DNA of 64,000 nucleotides from CAZFAP01 sp964516325 (GTDB lineage Bacteria > Auribacterota > JABMQX01), in assembly GCA_964516325.1 (NCBI GenBank), contig CAZFAP010000004.1, positions 1 to 64,000 on the forward strand, written 5' to 3'. The position numbers and the translations under genes were made by a program. Under the pieces are notes generated by a model. That model was given only the letters and a program-made list of their open reading frames with translations, did no database searches and had not been told where the DNA came from. Below are positions 35,968-45,676 of this stretch, one piece after another (the stretch's first letter is position 1; every line of letters starts with the position of its first letter).

Positions 35968-37956
35968 ATGAGGGCGATTCGGACCGTTTTTGCAGTCGTA
36001 TTCGTGACACTTCTCTGCAAGGAGCCTGGTGCCCAGGCCAGTCCGGTTATGGGAGTTGCTGGGAACGAACCCCAGTCCGGCCTTCTCCGGGTCGCGCCGA
36101 CATTGCTGCCTGATTTGTTTATCTGGACGGACACCTGTAACGTTTACGTGCTCCGCGATGGGGACGCCGCGCTGCTCATTGACCTGGGCGATGGCAGCGT
36201 GCTCGAACACCTCGAAGAGGTCGGCGTGCGCCGGGTGGAATGGGTGTTGTTCACGCACCATCACCGTGAGCAGTGCCAGGGTTACCGAGCGCTGGAGAAC
36301 CGGGGCGCAAAGGCCGCGGCGCCGGAAGCCGAACGCGCACTATTCGAGCAGCCGCTGAGTTTTCGCAAGATGAAGCCCTCGCTGGGCGACGCCTTCACGG
36401 TGCATGGCGCCAGTTACGTCCGACCGCCCATCCAGCCCATTCGTCTCGATCAGACCTTCGGCAGCATGGACACCTTCACCTGGCATGGCCACGAGTTTCG
36501 CTGCGTGGCGACACGCGGAAACAGTCCCGGGAGCATGTCTTATCTGCTGCGGCGAGGCGACCAGTGGTTCGCCTTCAGCGGGGATGTGATGCTCGATGGA
36601 GCGCGCATGCACAACTGGTTCGATACGGAGTGGGATTACGGCTTTGCTTCCGGCATTTACGCTCTGCACAATTCCGCCGCACTCCTGGAGAGCTTTGATC
36701 CGGTGTTGCTCCTCCCGTCACATGGTCTCGCTATTTCCAACGCCAGGATGCAGTTGCGAGAATACTGCGAAAAGCTGCGTCGGCTCGAGAGACTGCTCGT
36801 TCGGGGCTATCCGGTGAACACATTCGCAGCCGGCGGGCAGGACACGGTGTCGCGGCCGACGGCGGTTGCGAACGTCTGGCAGGTCACGCCGCACCTATTC
36901 AAGTTCAAGGGACCCGATTTCTGGCCGAACTTCGGGCTGATTCTATCGGAAAGCGGCCATGCCCTCGTGGTAGATTGCGGGTTGTTGGACCGGAGCTTCC
37001 TGGACCGGGCGCTGGAGGGATTGCGCGCGGAGTCCGGCCTCAAGGCGATTGATGCGGTGGTGATCACGCACATGCACGGAGACCATTTCCTCGAGGCGCC
37101 GTATCTGCGTGAGAAATGGGGTGCGCGGGTCTGGGCGCTCGACCGGATGGCGGGCCCCTGCGAGCACCCGGAGCGCTACGACTACGCCGCCATGATTCCC
37201 GCATACCGGCATGGTTTTGACTCCATTCGTTTCGATCGCCTTTTTAAGTCGGGAGAGACCTTTGACTGGGAAGGCCACAGGTTCACCGTGGACTGGATGC
37301 CGGGGCAGACGGAGTTTGCGCTTTGCCTCCACGGTGTTATTGACGGGCGCAAGGTCGCCTTTACCGGGGACAACCTCTTCGCTGACCCGAAAGACCGCTC
37401 GCAGACAGGGCACGAAGCGGTGGTGGCGCGCAACAGCGCCATCCTTGAAGAGGGCTATATTTACAGCGCGGAATATTTGCGTCGCTTGAAGCCCGATTTG
37501 ATCGTCGGGGGACACTCTTACGTCATGGACCGGCCCGCTAAGCTGGTCGAACGTTATCGGAAATGGGCTTATGAGATGCGGGCGGCTTTCCAGGCATTGA
37601 GTCCGGACACCGACTATCGGTACTGGTTTGATCCGTATTGGGTCCGTGTCGAGCCTTATCGGATCACCGTTCGGGCGGGCCGGTCTGCTGAGGCCGTCGT
37701 GCACGCACGGAATTTTCGGGACCGCGTGCAGAAACATCGGATTGCTTTCCACGCTCCGCCCGGGCTTTCGGTCGAGCCGGGAGTGCTGGAAGGAGAAGTC
37801 CCCGCGGACACGACATGGGAGGTACAGATTCAAATCCGAGCGGAGGGTAGTGCACCGAGCGGTGTGCAGGTTGTAGCTCTTGACGTAACGCTCGACGGAC
37901 ACCCCGCGTTCCGGCGGGGCGAGTGGTTTGACTGCATCGTGAACGTGGAGAGGTAG
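35968..37956 (+). CDS. Secreted protein with two metallo-beta-lactamase-fold domains
   Basis: A 662-residue exported hydrolase with two consecutive MBL domains. The first (residues about 40-280) has THHHREQ in place of HxHxDH, losing the metal-binding Asp and His of the core motif. The second (about 300-560) has the canonical THMHGDH, an FTGDNLFADP block and GGHSYVMD, so it should bind two metals. A beta domain of about 110 residues ends the protein. The signal peptide MRAIRTVFAVVFVTLLCKEPGAQA decides the start at 35968; an earlier in-frame GTG would bury it. MBL-fold enzymes hydrolyse many ester, lactone or phosphodiester bonds; in this locus a sugar lactone or ester is possible. Confidence 0.82.
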   Translation: MRAIRTVFAVVFVTLLCKEPGAQASPVMGVAGNEPQSGLLRVAPTLLPDLFIWTDTCNVYVLRDGDAALLIDLGDGSVLEHLEEVGVRRVEWVLFTHHHREQCQGYRALENRGAKAAAPEAERALFEQPLSFRKMKPSLGDAFTVHGASYVRPPIQPIRLDQTFGSMDTFTWHGHEFRCVATRGNSPGSMSYLLRRGDQWFAFSGDVMLDGARMHNWFDTEWDYGFASGIYALHNSAALLESFDPVLLLPSHGLAISNARMQLREYCEKLRRLERLLVRGYPVNTFAAGGQDTVSRPTAVANVWQVTPHLFKFKGPDFWPNFGLILSESGHALVVDCGLLDRSFLDRALEGLRAESGLKAIDAVVITHMHGDHFLEAPYLREKWGARVWALDRMAGPCEHPERYDYAAMIPAYRHGFDSIRFDRLFKSGETFDWEGHRFTVDWMPGQTEFALCLHGVIDGRKVAFTGDNLFADPKDRSQTGHEAVVARNSAILEEGYIYSAEYLRRLKPDLIVGGHSYVMDRPAKLVERYRKWAYEMRAAFQALSPDTDYRYWFDPYWVRVEPYRITVRAGRSAEAVVHARNFRDRVQKHRIAFHAPPGLSVEPGVLEGEVPADTTWEVQIQIRAEGSAPSGVQVVALDVTLDGHPAFRRGEWFDCIVNVER

Positions 37957-37987
37957 TCGTGATTTCAGATCGAGAGGAGGAACCGGT

Positions 37988-39328
37988 ATGAAAACGCTGT
38001 CTGTATTCGGACTGGTAATGGCCATTGGTTTTTCTTGTCTTCCCAGTGCTGGTGGAGGGGCGACAGTGGGTGTTCCCCAAGGCGAGAATCCCGCGCCTCC
38101 CCCCGGTTTCATTTCCCTTTTCAACGGAAAGGATTTGACCGGCTGGTATGGCATGGGCCATTTCGACCCCCGGAAACTCTGGGCGATGTCACCCGAGGAG
38201 CGCGCGACGAAACGCGAGGCGGATATGGCCGAATTCAAAGCCCACTGGCATGTCGAAAACGGCGAGCTGGTTAACGACGGGAACGGCCCCTACGCGACCA
38301 CTGAAAAGGAATTCGGCGACATCGAGTTGCTGATTGACTACAAGACCGTCGCGATGGCCGACAGCGGAATTTACCTCCGCGCCACGCCGCAGGTGCAGAT
38401 TTGGGATTACACGAAGGAAGGAGGCAAATGGGACATTGGCGCCGACAAAGGCTCCGGCGGCCTTTGGAACAACAGCGCCGGGGCACCGGGCAAAGACCCG
38501 CTCGTCCTGGCGGACAAGCCGTTCGGCGAGTGGAATCACTGCCGCATCCTGCAACTTGGCAGCCGCACAACGGTGTATCTGAACGACAAACTGGTCGTAG
38601 ATAATGCCATCATGGAAAACTTCTGGGACCGCGCCGTACCTCTTTTTCCCAAGGGACCAATCCAGCTACAAACGCACGGCGGCGAAATCCGCTGGCGCAA
38701 CATTTGTCTCCGTGAGGTCCCCGCTGAGGAAGCCAACCGCCTTCTCCGTGGCAAGGACGAAGGTCTCCAACCAATATTCAATGGCAAGGACTTCGACGGT
38801 TGGGCTGGGCCGATTGAAAACTACGAAGTCGTGGACGGCGCGATTGTCTGCAAGGAAAACAAAGGGGGCACCATCTATACCAAAGAAGAATACTCCGACT
38901 TCGTCGTGCGGCTCGAATTCAAGCTCCCGGCCGGCGGGAATAACGGTCTGGCCATCCGTCACCCCGGGCAGGGCGACACAGCTTATGTGGGCATGTGCGA
39001 ATTGCAGGTTCTCGACGATACCACAACGAAATACGGGAAGCTCGATCCCCGGCAATGCCACGGGTCGGCCTATGGCATGGTGGCGGCGCACCGCGGCTAT
39101 CTCCGTCCGGTGGGAGAATGGAATTACCAGGAGGTGACGGTCGTAGGTTCGACGATCAAGGTTGAGCTGAATGGTACCGTCATCCTCGACACGGACTTGA
39201 GCAAGGTCACCGAATACATGGGGAACAGAGCACACCCCGGCAAGAGTCGCACGTCGGGCTATTTCGGCTTTGCCGGTCACAGCGATCCGGTTATGTTCCG
39301 CAACATAGCGATCAAGCGGCTGAAATGA
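37988..39328 (+). CDS. Secreted tandem DUF1080 (3-keto-disaccharide hydrolase-type) protein
   Basis: A 446-residue exported protein with two concanavalin-like DUF1080 domains. The first begins FISLFNGKDLTGWYG (about residue 42) and has an insert around residues 60-85; the second begins PIFNGKDFDGWAG (about 262). Both contain the W-x-V-x-DG or W-x-V-x-NG element (HWHVENGEL, YEVVDGAI) and the EFGDIELLIDYK / YSDFVVRLEFKL strand. Characterised DUF1080 members hydrolyse 3-keto-glycosides formed by Gfo/Idh/MocA-type oxidation, which fits the exported oxidoreductase upstream. GAGAGGAGG precedes the ATG, 31 bases after the MBL gene. Confidence 0.9.
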   Translation: MKTLSVFGLVMAIGFSCLPSAGGGATVGVPQGENPAPPPGFISLFNGKDLTGWYGMGHFDPRKLWAMSPEERATKREADMAEFKAHWHVENGELVNDGNGPYATTEKEFGDIELLIDYKTVAMADSGIYLRATPQVQIWDYTKEGGKWDIGADKGSGGLWNNSAGAPGKDPLVLADKPFGEWNHCRILQLGSRTTVYLNDKLVVDNAIMENFWDRAVPLFPKGPIQLQTHGGEIRWRNICLREVPAEEANRLLRGKDEGLQPIFNGKDFDGWAGPIENYEVVDGAIVCKENKGGTIYTKEEYSDFVVRLEFKLPAGGNNGLAIRHPGQGDTAYVGMCELQVLDDTTTKYGKLDPRQCHGSAYGMVAAHRGYLRPVGEWNYQEVTVVGSTIKVELNGTVILDTDLSKVTEYMGNRAHPGKSRTSGYFGFAGHSDPVMFRNIAIKRLK

Positions 39329-39461
39329 GGACCGGGGCACCGACCGCTCCTCAGGTTAAGCTACCGAATGTCCTCGTAGCCCCGAATGAGGGGCTCGCGA
39401 AGGAATTCGTGGCAGGCTTCAGCGCCGAAATGAGGGTTCTCCAGTTATCGGGAGGGGTACG

Positions 39462-42374
39462 ATGCGTTCACGAGAAACCGTGTCTCAAAACGGACTTGGC
39501 CCTTTTAGCGTGAAGAGATTCCCGGCGACATGTTGTCTGGCAGTCTTCCTATTTTCCGTCGCTTGCAGCGAGGGCCAGCCAACCATGACGGAGGTGAATG
39601 TCAGGATTGACGGAGCGCAGCAGTTTCAGCGCATTGATGGCTTTGGCGTCAACGCGAATTCGGCGAGTTGGAATGGTCAGGAGTTGAAACCAGCGATAGA
39701 CTTATTGACCAATACGCTTCGGGCGACGATCTGGCGCGTGGTCGTCGAAACGGAACGGGATTGGGAGGACAAAAACGACGACGGGAATCCGTTCGTTTTC
39801 AACTGGACGTATTACCGCTCGATATACGAAAAGCCCAAGTTTCAAAAGGTCTGGGACCTGATCGCCTATCTCAATCATAATGGCATGACGGACGGCGTCA
39901 TGATCAATTTAATGGGGCGTCTTCCTGCATGGATGGGGCGAGAGGTCATCAAAGAGGACAAAGAGGACGAGTGGGTGGAGATGGTCGTGTCCCTTCTGTA
40001 CTATGCGAGGAATGTCCGCCACCTCAAGTTTGGCATTTTCGCCCCCATGAATGAGCCAAACATCAGGAATGAAGGCCCAACGGTTTCGCCCCAGCAATAC
40101 GTGCGTGTTCTCAAGAAATTGATCCAACGCTTGGACGCGGTTGGTCTGGACAACATTCGCATCGTCGCTCCGGACGTGGCGGGGATGGGTTCGGGGTTGA
40201 ATGACTACATGCCCAAGATGATGGCGGACGCCGCAATCATGTCCAGGGTGGCTCATTTCGGTTTGCACAGCTATTCGGGTCAAGATACCGACGCGGAGAA
40301 GGTCATCAAGAATTCTCCCTACGCGGACCGCGGTTTCTGGATGACGGAATGGAACGCCTGGCGCAACGGGCTGGACAATGGACAACTCGGCGTCTATGAC
40401 TATCAGTTTGCGAGCGAGTGCGTTCGATACCTCTTGCAGCACCTGGAGGGCGGCGCGACTGCGGCTCTTGTCTGGGAAGCCTACGACAGCGTCTATGAGC
40501 ATCCGCCGAGCACCTGGAGTCTTTGGGGCACACTGGGCTTCGATCAGAGCACCCGCACCTACTCGCCTCGAAAGCATTTTTATGCCATCGCCCAGGTTTC
40601 GAAATTCGTCCCGCCCGGCTCACGGCGGATTGGGGTGTCCGGTTCGACTCAGCAATTTACCGTGTTGGCGTTCCACGACAAGGTTTCTGGGAAATTAGCG
40701 ATTGTTGGCGAGAGCCGGCGCGGAACCGACATGCGGCTGAAAGGGGAGCTGCTTAACCTCCCAAACGTATCGGAGCTGGAGGTCTATTACACCAGCAGCC
40801 TGGCGGACCTTCAGAAAGGCGATGATGTTACGGTGCAATCGGACGCATTCTCCGTCGTGATTCCGGCGGAGTGCATTTTCACCCTCGCTGGCGCCGGCTC
40901 CCCCGGTGTCGCGGCACCGGTGTTTGACCCCAACAGCGGGACGTACCCCCAGGGGCAATGCGTCGCTATTACCTGTGCCACTCCTGGCGCTGCCATTCGC
41001 TACACGGCCGACGGAAGTGAGCCGACTGAATCGTCCTCGTTGTACGAGGTCCCGTTAAGGTTGGGCAGGACAACGGCCATCAGGGCGCGCGCTTTCAAGA
41101 ACGACGGTGTGGAGAGTGACATAGCATCCGCTACATACACCCTCTGGGTGAATCCAGAAGCCCCGGGCTGGTACGCCGGAGATATGCACGTGCATCGAAG
41201 CGGCGGCGGGCCGCCCATCCCGGTCTCAGCGATCTATGAGGGGATGAGCGAAAACGATGTCGCGGTGGTATCGTTGCTCGCCGATATGGGAAACGGGGAA
41301 GTCAAAGACCCAGCGGAAGACCTTCCTCGTGTCAACGGATCGGACGATCCGGTTTCCGAGCCCGGACGCCTTGTGCACTGGGACGCGGAATGGCATTACG
41401 ACCCGGTGGGATGGACGGTTGAACACAAAGTGATTGGGGGGCACGTCATCGCTTTGGGTCTCACGCATGCTCGTACGATTCCTGCCGAATATACCTATCC
41501 GATTTTTGACTGGGCGAGGAAACAAAATGCGGTAACCGGTCTTGCACATCTTCAGTACCTCGAGGAAGGCGTTCCCCAAGACCTGGACGGGTGTGCGCCG
41601 CTGGAATATCCCGTGGAGGCAGCCCTGGGCGCTTGCGATTTTGTGTCGGAGGATGTGGATGGGAACGAGCACGCGATACACGCTTACTATCGCTTGTTGA
41701 ATTGCGGCTTCCGCCCTGGATTAGCCGCGGGCACGGACTATTCATTCAATTTCGGCAGACCCATTGGCGATCTTCTGACATACGTTCGCGTTCAGGGAGA
41801 CCTCACCTATCGGAAATGGATCGAGGGCATTGCGAGAGGAAGAACTATCATCTCCCGAAATGGACACAATGAGTTTCTGGAGTTGAAGGCAAGCGGCAAC
41901 GCTTTTCCCGGCGACGAGACAAAGCTGACGGGCGGTGGGACTGTCGAAGTCAACGTCAAGTGGACGGCAAGGCGAAATCTGACGGGAACGATTGAGCTGG
42001 TTGCCAACGGATCGGTCGTTGCTCTGAAACAAGCCTCGGTGACGCCGGATTCTCCCGCGGTTCTAAGTACGACTGTGAGTTTTTCGAGGAGCGGATGGCT
42101 TTGCGCCCGGCGGATGGGCCGTGATGGGCATCAAGCGCATACCGCGGCTGTCTTTGCAATCGTTGATGATGCCCCGATCCGCGCGAGCGCGGATGACGCG
42201 AATTTCTTCCTGAAGTGGATTGACAACTTGCTGGAAAAGACGTCTCCTGGCGGAGCGTGGAGCCGATATTTCCCGCACGACCGGGAAGCCGCCCACAAGC
42301 GTTATCGAAAGGCGCGAGAGATATTTGAGAGAATTGCCACAGAGGCGCAGGAATTGGCCAAAACGAGCCGATAG
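39462..42374 (+). CDS. GH30-like glycosidase fused to a CehA/McbA-type metallohydrolase
   Basis: A 970-residue exported three-part protein. Residues about 45-460 match clan GH-A, closest to GH30: QRIDGFGVNANS, acid/base Glu198 in APMNEPN, nucleophile Glu296 in WMTEWNAW, then a beta domain. Residues about 485-565 form a chitobiase C-terminal-type beta sandwich (TYPQGQ, AIRYTADGSEPT). Residues about 568-870 resemble the CehA/McbA branch of PHP metallohydrolases (WYAGDMHVHRSGGGP, GGHVIALGLTHAR, AGTDYSFNFG). The signal peptide includes FSVAC, possibly a lipobox. GGGAGGGG precedes the ATG. The combination suggests that a glycan chain is cut and a substituent (ester or phosphoester) is removed by one polypeptide. 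Confidence 0.72.
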   Translation: MRSRETVSQNGLGPFSVKRFPATCCLAVFLFSVACSEGQPTMTEVNVRIDGAQQFQRIDGFGVNANSASWNGQELKPAIDLLTNTLRATIWRVVVETERDWEDKNDDGNPFVFNWTYYRSIYEKPKFQKVWDLIAYLNHNGMTDGVMINLMGRLPAWMGREVIKEDKEDEWVEMVVSLLYYARNVRHLKFGIFAPMNEPNIRNEGPTVSPQQYVRVLKKLIQRLDAVGLDNIRIVAPDVAGMGSGLNDYMPKMMADAAIMSRVAHFGLHSYSGQDTDAEKVIKNSPYADRGFWMTEWNAWRNGLDNGQLGVYDYQFASECVRYLLQHLEGGATAALVWEAYDSVYEHPPSTWSLWGTLGFDQSTRTYSPRKHFYAIAQVSKFVPPGSRRIGVSGSTQQFTVLAFHDKVSGKLAIVGESRRGTDMRLKGELLNLPNVSELEVYYTSSLADLQKGDDVTVQSDAFSVVIPAECIFTLAGAGSPGVAAPVFDPNSGTYPQGQCVAITCATPGAAIRYTADGSEPTESSSLYEVPLRLGRTTAIRARAFKNDGVESDIASATYTLWVNPEAPGWYAGDMHVHRSGGGPPIPVSAIYEGMSENDVAVVSLLADMGNGEVKDPAEDLPRVNGSDDPVSEPGRLVHWDAEWHYDPVGWTVEHKVIGGHVIALGLTHARTIPAEYTYPIFDWARKQNAVTGLAHLQYLEEGVPQDLDGCAPLEYPVEAALGACDFVSEDVDGNEHAIHAYYRLLNCGFRPGLAAGTDYSFNFGRPIGDLLTYVRVQGDLTYRKWIEGIARGRTIISRNGHNEFLELKASGNAFPGDETKLTGGGTVEVNVKWTARRNLTGTIELVANGSVVALKQASVTPDSPAVLSTTVSFSRSGWLCARRMGRDGHQAHTAAVFAIVDDAPIRASADDANFFLKWIDNLLEKTSPGGAWSRYFPHDREAAHKRYRKAREIFERIATEAQELAKTSR

Positions 42375-42472
42375 GCGTCCTCTGAAAAACCGGCAGATTC
42401 CTGGAACACCCCTCTGAGCGGCGGAAAGTCGTTTTGGCAGTGACTCTGAACAAAGTTCCGAGGGAAAAACAC

Positions 42473-45400
42473 ATGAACAGATTCTCGTCGAGGTTGCGCT
42501 GGACGTCGTCCACTTTGAGCATCGTGGCTGCGACGGTTGTTTCCGTGGCGCAGCTCTGTCCCGCGGAGGAGAATCTCGCCCTGGTCGGGCGTGATGGAAC
42601 CGCGCGAAATTGGGAACCGGGAGTCCCGACCATCTGCGGGCAGGAGCCGGACAAGGCGAATGACGGCAGTTTTCATACGTACTGGATGGTCCGCGCCGAG
42701 AGCCTCCCCGCCGATTTGGGTGTCGAGTGGGCTGAGGCGCGGCGCATCGCCAGCGTCATTGTCCGTTACTTCGACGGGCGGATGGTTCGCGGGCCGGCGG
42801 TCGCCCGCACCCAGCAATGGGCGCGGCTGCAATGTTGGCAGAACTCGGAGTGGAACGACCTCGACGCCGAAGTGTTGGGACAAGAAACTTCTGTGGTCCG
42901 ATACGTCTTCTTGCCCGTTACGACCTCTCGAATCAGGCTTCTTTTCACGGAGCCGCCGGACCCGGAAGCTCGCCGCTCGCCGGACAGACTGGGCATTTAT
43001 GTCTGCGAGCTGGAGGCGTTCGAGGACGTTCCGTTTCAGTGGGTCAGTTCTCCGAACAGACTGACGGGTGCGGCGCGACGGGGACCGCCCTACAATGAGC
43101 CGCCCACCGGCGACTGCGGGCTGGATGTGGTAGGTGCCTTGATCATCGAGCCAAAGCAAACGCGCATCTTCACGGATACGCTCACGCCGACCTTGATTGT
43201 CTCCGAAAGCCGCTGGGCAAATGAACCGTGTCTCGTCGAGCAGCCCGATCCGAACACGTGCAGGCTGAGGAATGGTTTCGTTCAACTTGAGCTCTCGACG
43301 TCGGCGGTGCTCAAGGAGACAAGCGTGGTCAACCGTGTTACGGGTGACGCGGTTTCGACGCCGGGTTCCCGGTTATTCCTGATTCGCACGGATGATCGAG
43401 AACTGACGTCTGCCGACTTCAAGCTTCGTCGGATGGACGCTGCCGGTTCCGACGATCAGTGCTGCCGCGTGCGATTTGAACTGACCTCTGAGAACCTCGA
43501 TGCTGCAATCCACTACGAACTGCGACGCCAGGACCATTTCTATCACAAGTGGCTGACGCTCTCGAATAAGGCGGGTTCGGACCTGCTCGTCCGAGACGTG
43601 GTTGTTTCATCGCTCGGACTTCCCCGCCCGGTGGGCCTGATGGCGGGAGCAGAACTGACCTACCCCGTTTCGACTCTGGAAAAGGGCGGTTTCTTCTCCT
43701 GCCTCGAAACGGTCTATTGGGAGCATCGCGGCGATACGCTCGTCTATTTCCCCGCAGCCGCCGTCAAGCCGGGGCAGACCTTTGAGTCGGAGAGGGCGGT
43801 AGTCGGCGTGTTCAAGAAGCGAGGGGAGACCGTAGCAGGTTGGGACCGCGGCGTTCGCGAGTGGGTCGTGGAATACCACGCACAGGTTTCACCGCTGCCA
43901 GAAGCATGGCCCGACGTTTATTGTGAAGCCTGGTCCGCCAAGTTCGGGATCAGGGAAATTCGTGAACGTCCCGAATGGTCGGAGCGCTTCATGGCGACAG
44001 CTCAGAAGCTCGGGATTCGCTACATGGACCTGTTTGAACCCACGCATGAGGCAGCGGCGATGCCCGCGGAGTGGGTCAAGCGGGCCGTGGACCTCGCCCA
44101 ACGCCATGCCATCGGTACCGGTTTCTGGACGGATTTTGGGTCCGGCGGCGACTTCTATGGAGGTCTCGGCGTGAATTTGGGACCGCACCGCTGCAAGCTC
44201 TCTCCGGAAGCGGAAGCCTATTTCAAGAGGATGGTTGAATTAACGCGCGCGCACCAGTTCAAGGCTTTGCACTGGGGAGACTTTTTGGCTGTCTGGCCAT
44301 GTTCTGAAGCGGGGCATGGCCATTTGCCCGGCAAATACTCAATCTATGCGCAGGGTCAACGGATGCTGCGATTTCGTCAGGAGCTAAAGGAGGCGAGCCC
44401 GGGAATCATGCTGGGCGCCGACGGCGGATTCACAAATCCTCAGTATGTTCGACACGAAGACAGCCGCGCGCACGGAATATTCTATGGCGGCATTGACGGC
44501 GACCACTGGTCCTGCGTTGAGCCAGACATTCATCTCGATCGCCTTTATGCCGGGATGAATCGTGCCTGGGTTGTCGGGGGTTATTGGGTCTTTCTGCGGC
44601 CGTGGTTCCGAATGATTAACTGTGTCAATCATTTTGGACAGGAGACGCATCGCCACGACCGGGCGGGCTTCCGCTATGGGATGCTAAGCGCCATCGCGAT
44701 GGCAGCTCAGGTGACTTTCAACGATGTTCCCGTTGACATGCCGGAAAGTGAAATCGAATTTGCCCGTCGCTGGTTGTCCTGGGCGAGAGAGAATAAGGAT
44801 TACCTGAGGCAAGGCGACAAGCTCTTCGACAGGTCGCTGCACTTCGCCGACGTCTGGCAGGGGAATGCGGAAGCCTTGTCGGGATTCGCTCATATTCGAA
44901 AGGACCGGGGACATGTGTTCTTGCTCAATCCCTCACCCGTCGAGCAAATCGCTGACCTGACTCTGTCGCTGGACGTGTCCGCGTCGGAACGACTGACGGT
45001 GGAGGAAGTCTATCCCGGCGGCATGACGCTGCAAGGTCCCGCCGATGGCATGTATCTGAACGGTGAGAAGCTTCGTGTTACGGTCCCTGCGAAACAAGTT
45101 CGCATTCTTTGGATTGCTCCTGCCTCCAGCAGCGGAAGGAGTGCACCGGTTCAACCGGAAAATGCGCGCGTTGCCGAATATAGGCGGTACGTCGGGAAAT
45201 GGGAAATCACAGAGAAAACGTCCGAATTCGCGAGACTCCGCGCTCGATTCACGTTTCCAAACGGCGGAGAACGTTTCTTGTCCCCCGCGGTTCCGGAGTC
45301 CGCCTGGTCGGAGGAGCCGTGGGCTTACGACAAGGCTTACATGGTGTTTCTGCTGAAGGATGAGTTGGAAGAATTGAACAACAATTGGGTGTCCGACCAC

Positions 45401-45640
45401 CTCTCCGTTCCCGGAGCCTCCGGTGGCCGGCTGACAGTCACGTTGAATGGCGTCTCAAAGACCGCCCGTCCATTCAAGACGAAGCGTTTCCAGAGAGGCG
45501 GCGTGACCCGCTGCTTCTTCGCGGACCTCGGCGAAGAGGTGAAACTCGATCAATCGAACGCGGTTGAGGTCGTGCTCCCAATCCAGAGCGGTCTCGTTTT
45601 TTCCGGCGCGTACATAGACTTGCCCGATCAAATGCCCTGA
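42473..45640 (+). CDS. Secreted GH36-like glycosidase with discoidin-like domain
   Basis: A 1055-residue exported protein. After the signal peptide, an F5/8 type C (discoidin)-like domain (residues about 30-180) has the typical ANDG-x-xHTYW pattern and an IRLLF strand. A long beta domain follows, then a TIM barrel (about 475-800) with WPDVYCEAWSAKFG, YMDLFEPTHE, LHWGDFLAVWP and GIMLGADGG, like clan GH-D alpha-galactosidases; the exact catalytic pair is uncertain. A beta-rich C-terminal part follows. The ATG at 42473 is eight bases after GAGGG; an upstream in-frame GTG lacks a site. Substrate unknown; alpha-linked sugars are an inference from the fold. Confidence 0.6.
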   Translation: MNRFSSRLRWTSSTLSIVAATVVSVAQLCPAEENLALVGRDGTARNWEPGVPTICGQEPDKANDGSFHTYWMVRAESLPADLGVEWAEARRIASVIVRYFDGRMVRGPAVARTQQWARLQCWQNSEWNDLDAEVLGQETSVVRYVFLPVTTSRIRLLFTEPPDPEARRSPDRLGIYVCELEAFEDVPFQWVSSPNRLTGAARRGPPYNEPPTGDCGLDVVGALIIEPKQTRIFTDTLTPTLIVSESRWANEPCLVEQPDPNTCRLRNGFVQLELSTSAVLKETSVVNRVTGDAVSTPGSRLFLIRTDDRELTSADFKLRRMDAAGSDDQCCRVRFELTSENLDAAIHYELRRQDHFYHKWLTLSNKAGSDLLVRDVVVSSLGLPRPVGLMAGAELTYPVSTLEKGGFFSCLETVYWEHRGDTLVYFPAAAVKPGQTFESERAVVGVFKKRGETVAGWDRGVREWVVEYHAQVSPLPEAWPDVYCEAWSAKFGIREIRERPEWSERFMATAQKLGIRYMDLFEPTHEAAAMPAEWVKRAVDLAQRHAIGTGFWTDFGSGGDFYGGLGVNLGPHRCKLSPEAEAYFKRMVELTRAHQFKALHWGDFLAVWPCSEAGHGHLPGKYSIYAQGQRMLRFRQELKEASPGIMLGADGGFTNPQYVRHEDSRAHGIFYGGIDGDHWSCVEPDIHLDRLYAGMNRAWVVGGYWVFLRPWFRMINCVNHFGQETHRHDRAGFRYGMLSAIAMAAQVTFNDVPVDMPESEIEFARRWLSWARENKDYLRQGDKLFDRSLHFADVWQGNAEALSGFAHIRKDRGHVFLLNPSPVEQIADLTLSLDVSASERLTVEEVYPGGMTLQGPADGMYLNGEKLRVTVPAKQVRILWIAPASSSGRSAPVQPENARVAEYRRYVGKWEITEKTSEFARLRARFTFPNGGERFLSPAVPESAWSEEPWAYDKAYMVFLLKDELEELNNNWVSDHLSVPGASGGRLTVTLNGVSKTARPFKTKRFQRGGVTRCFFADLGEEVKLDQSNAVEVVLPIQSGLVFSGAYIDLPDQMP

Positions 45641-45676
45641 CACGCGGCAACCAAGAACTCCGAAGAGGTGGGTCCC

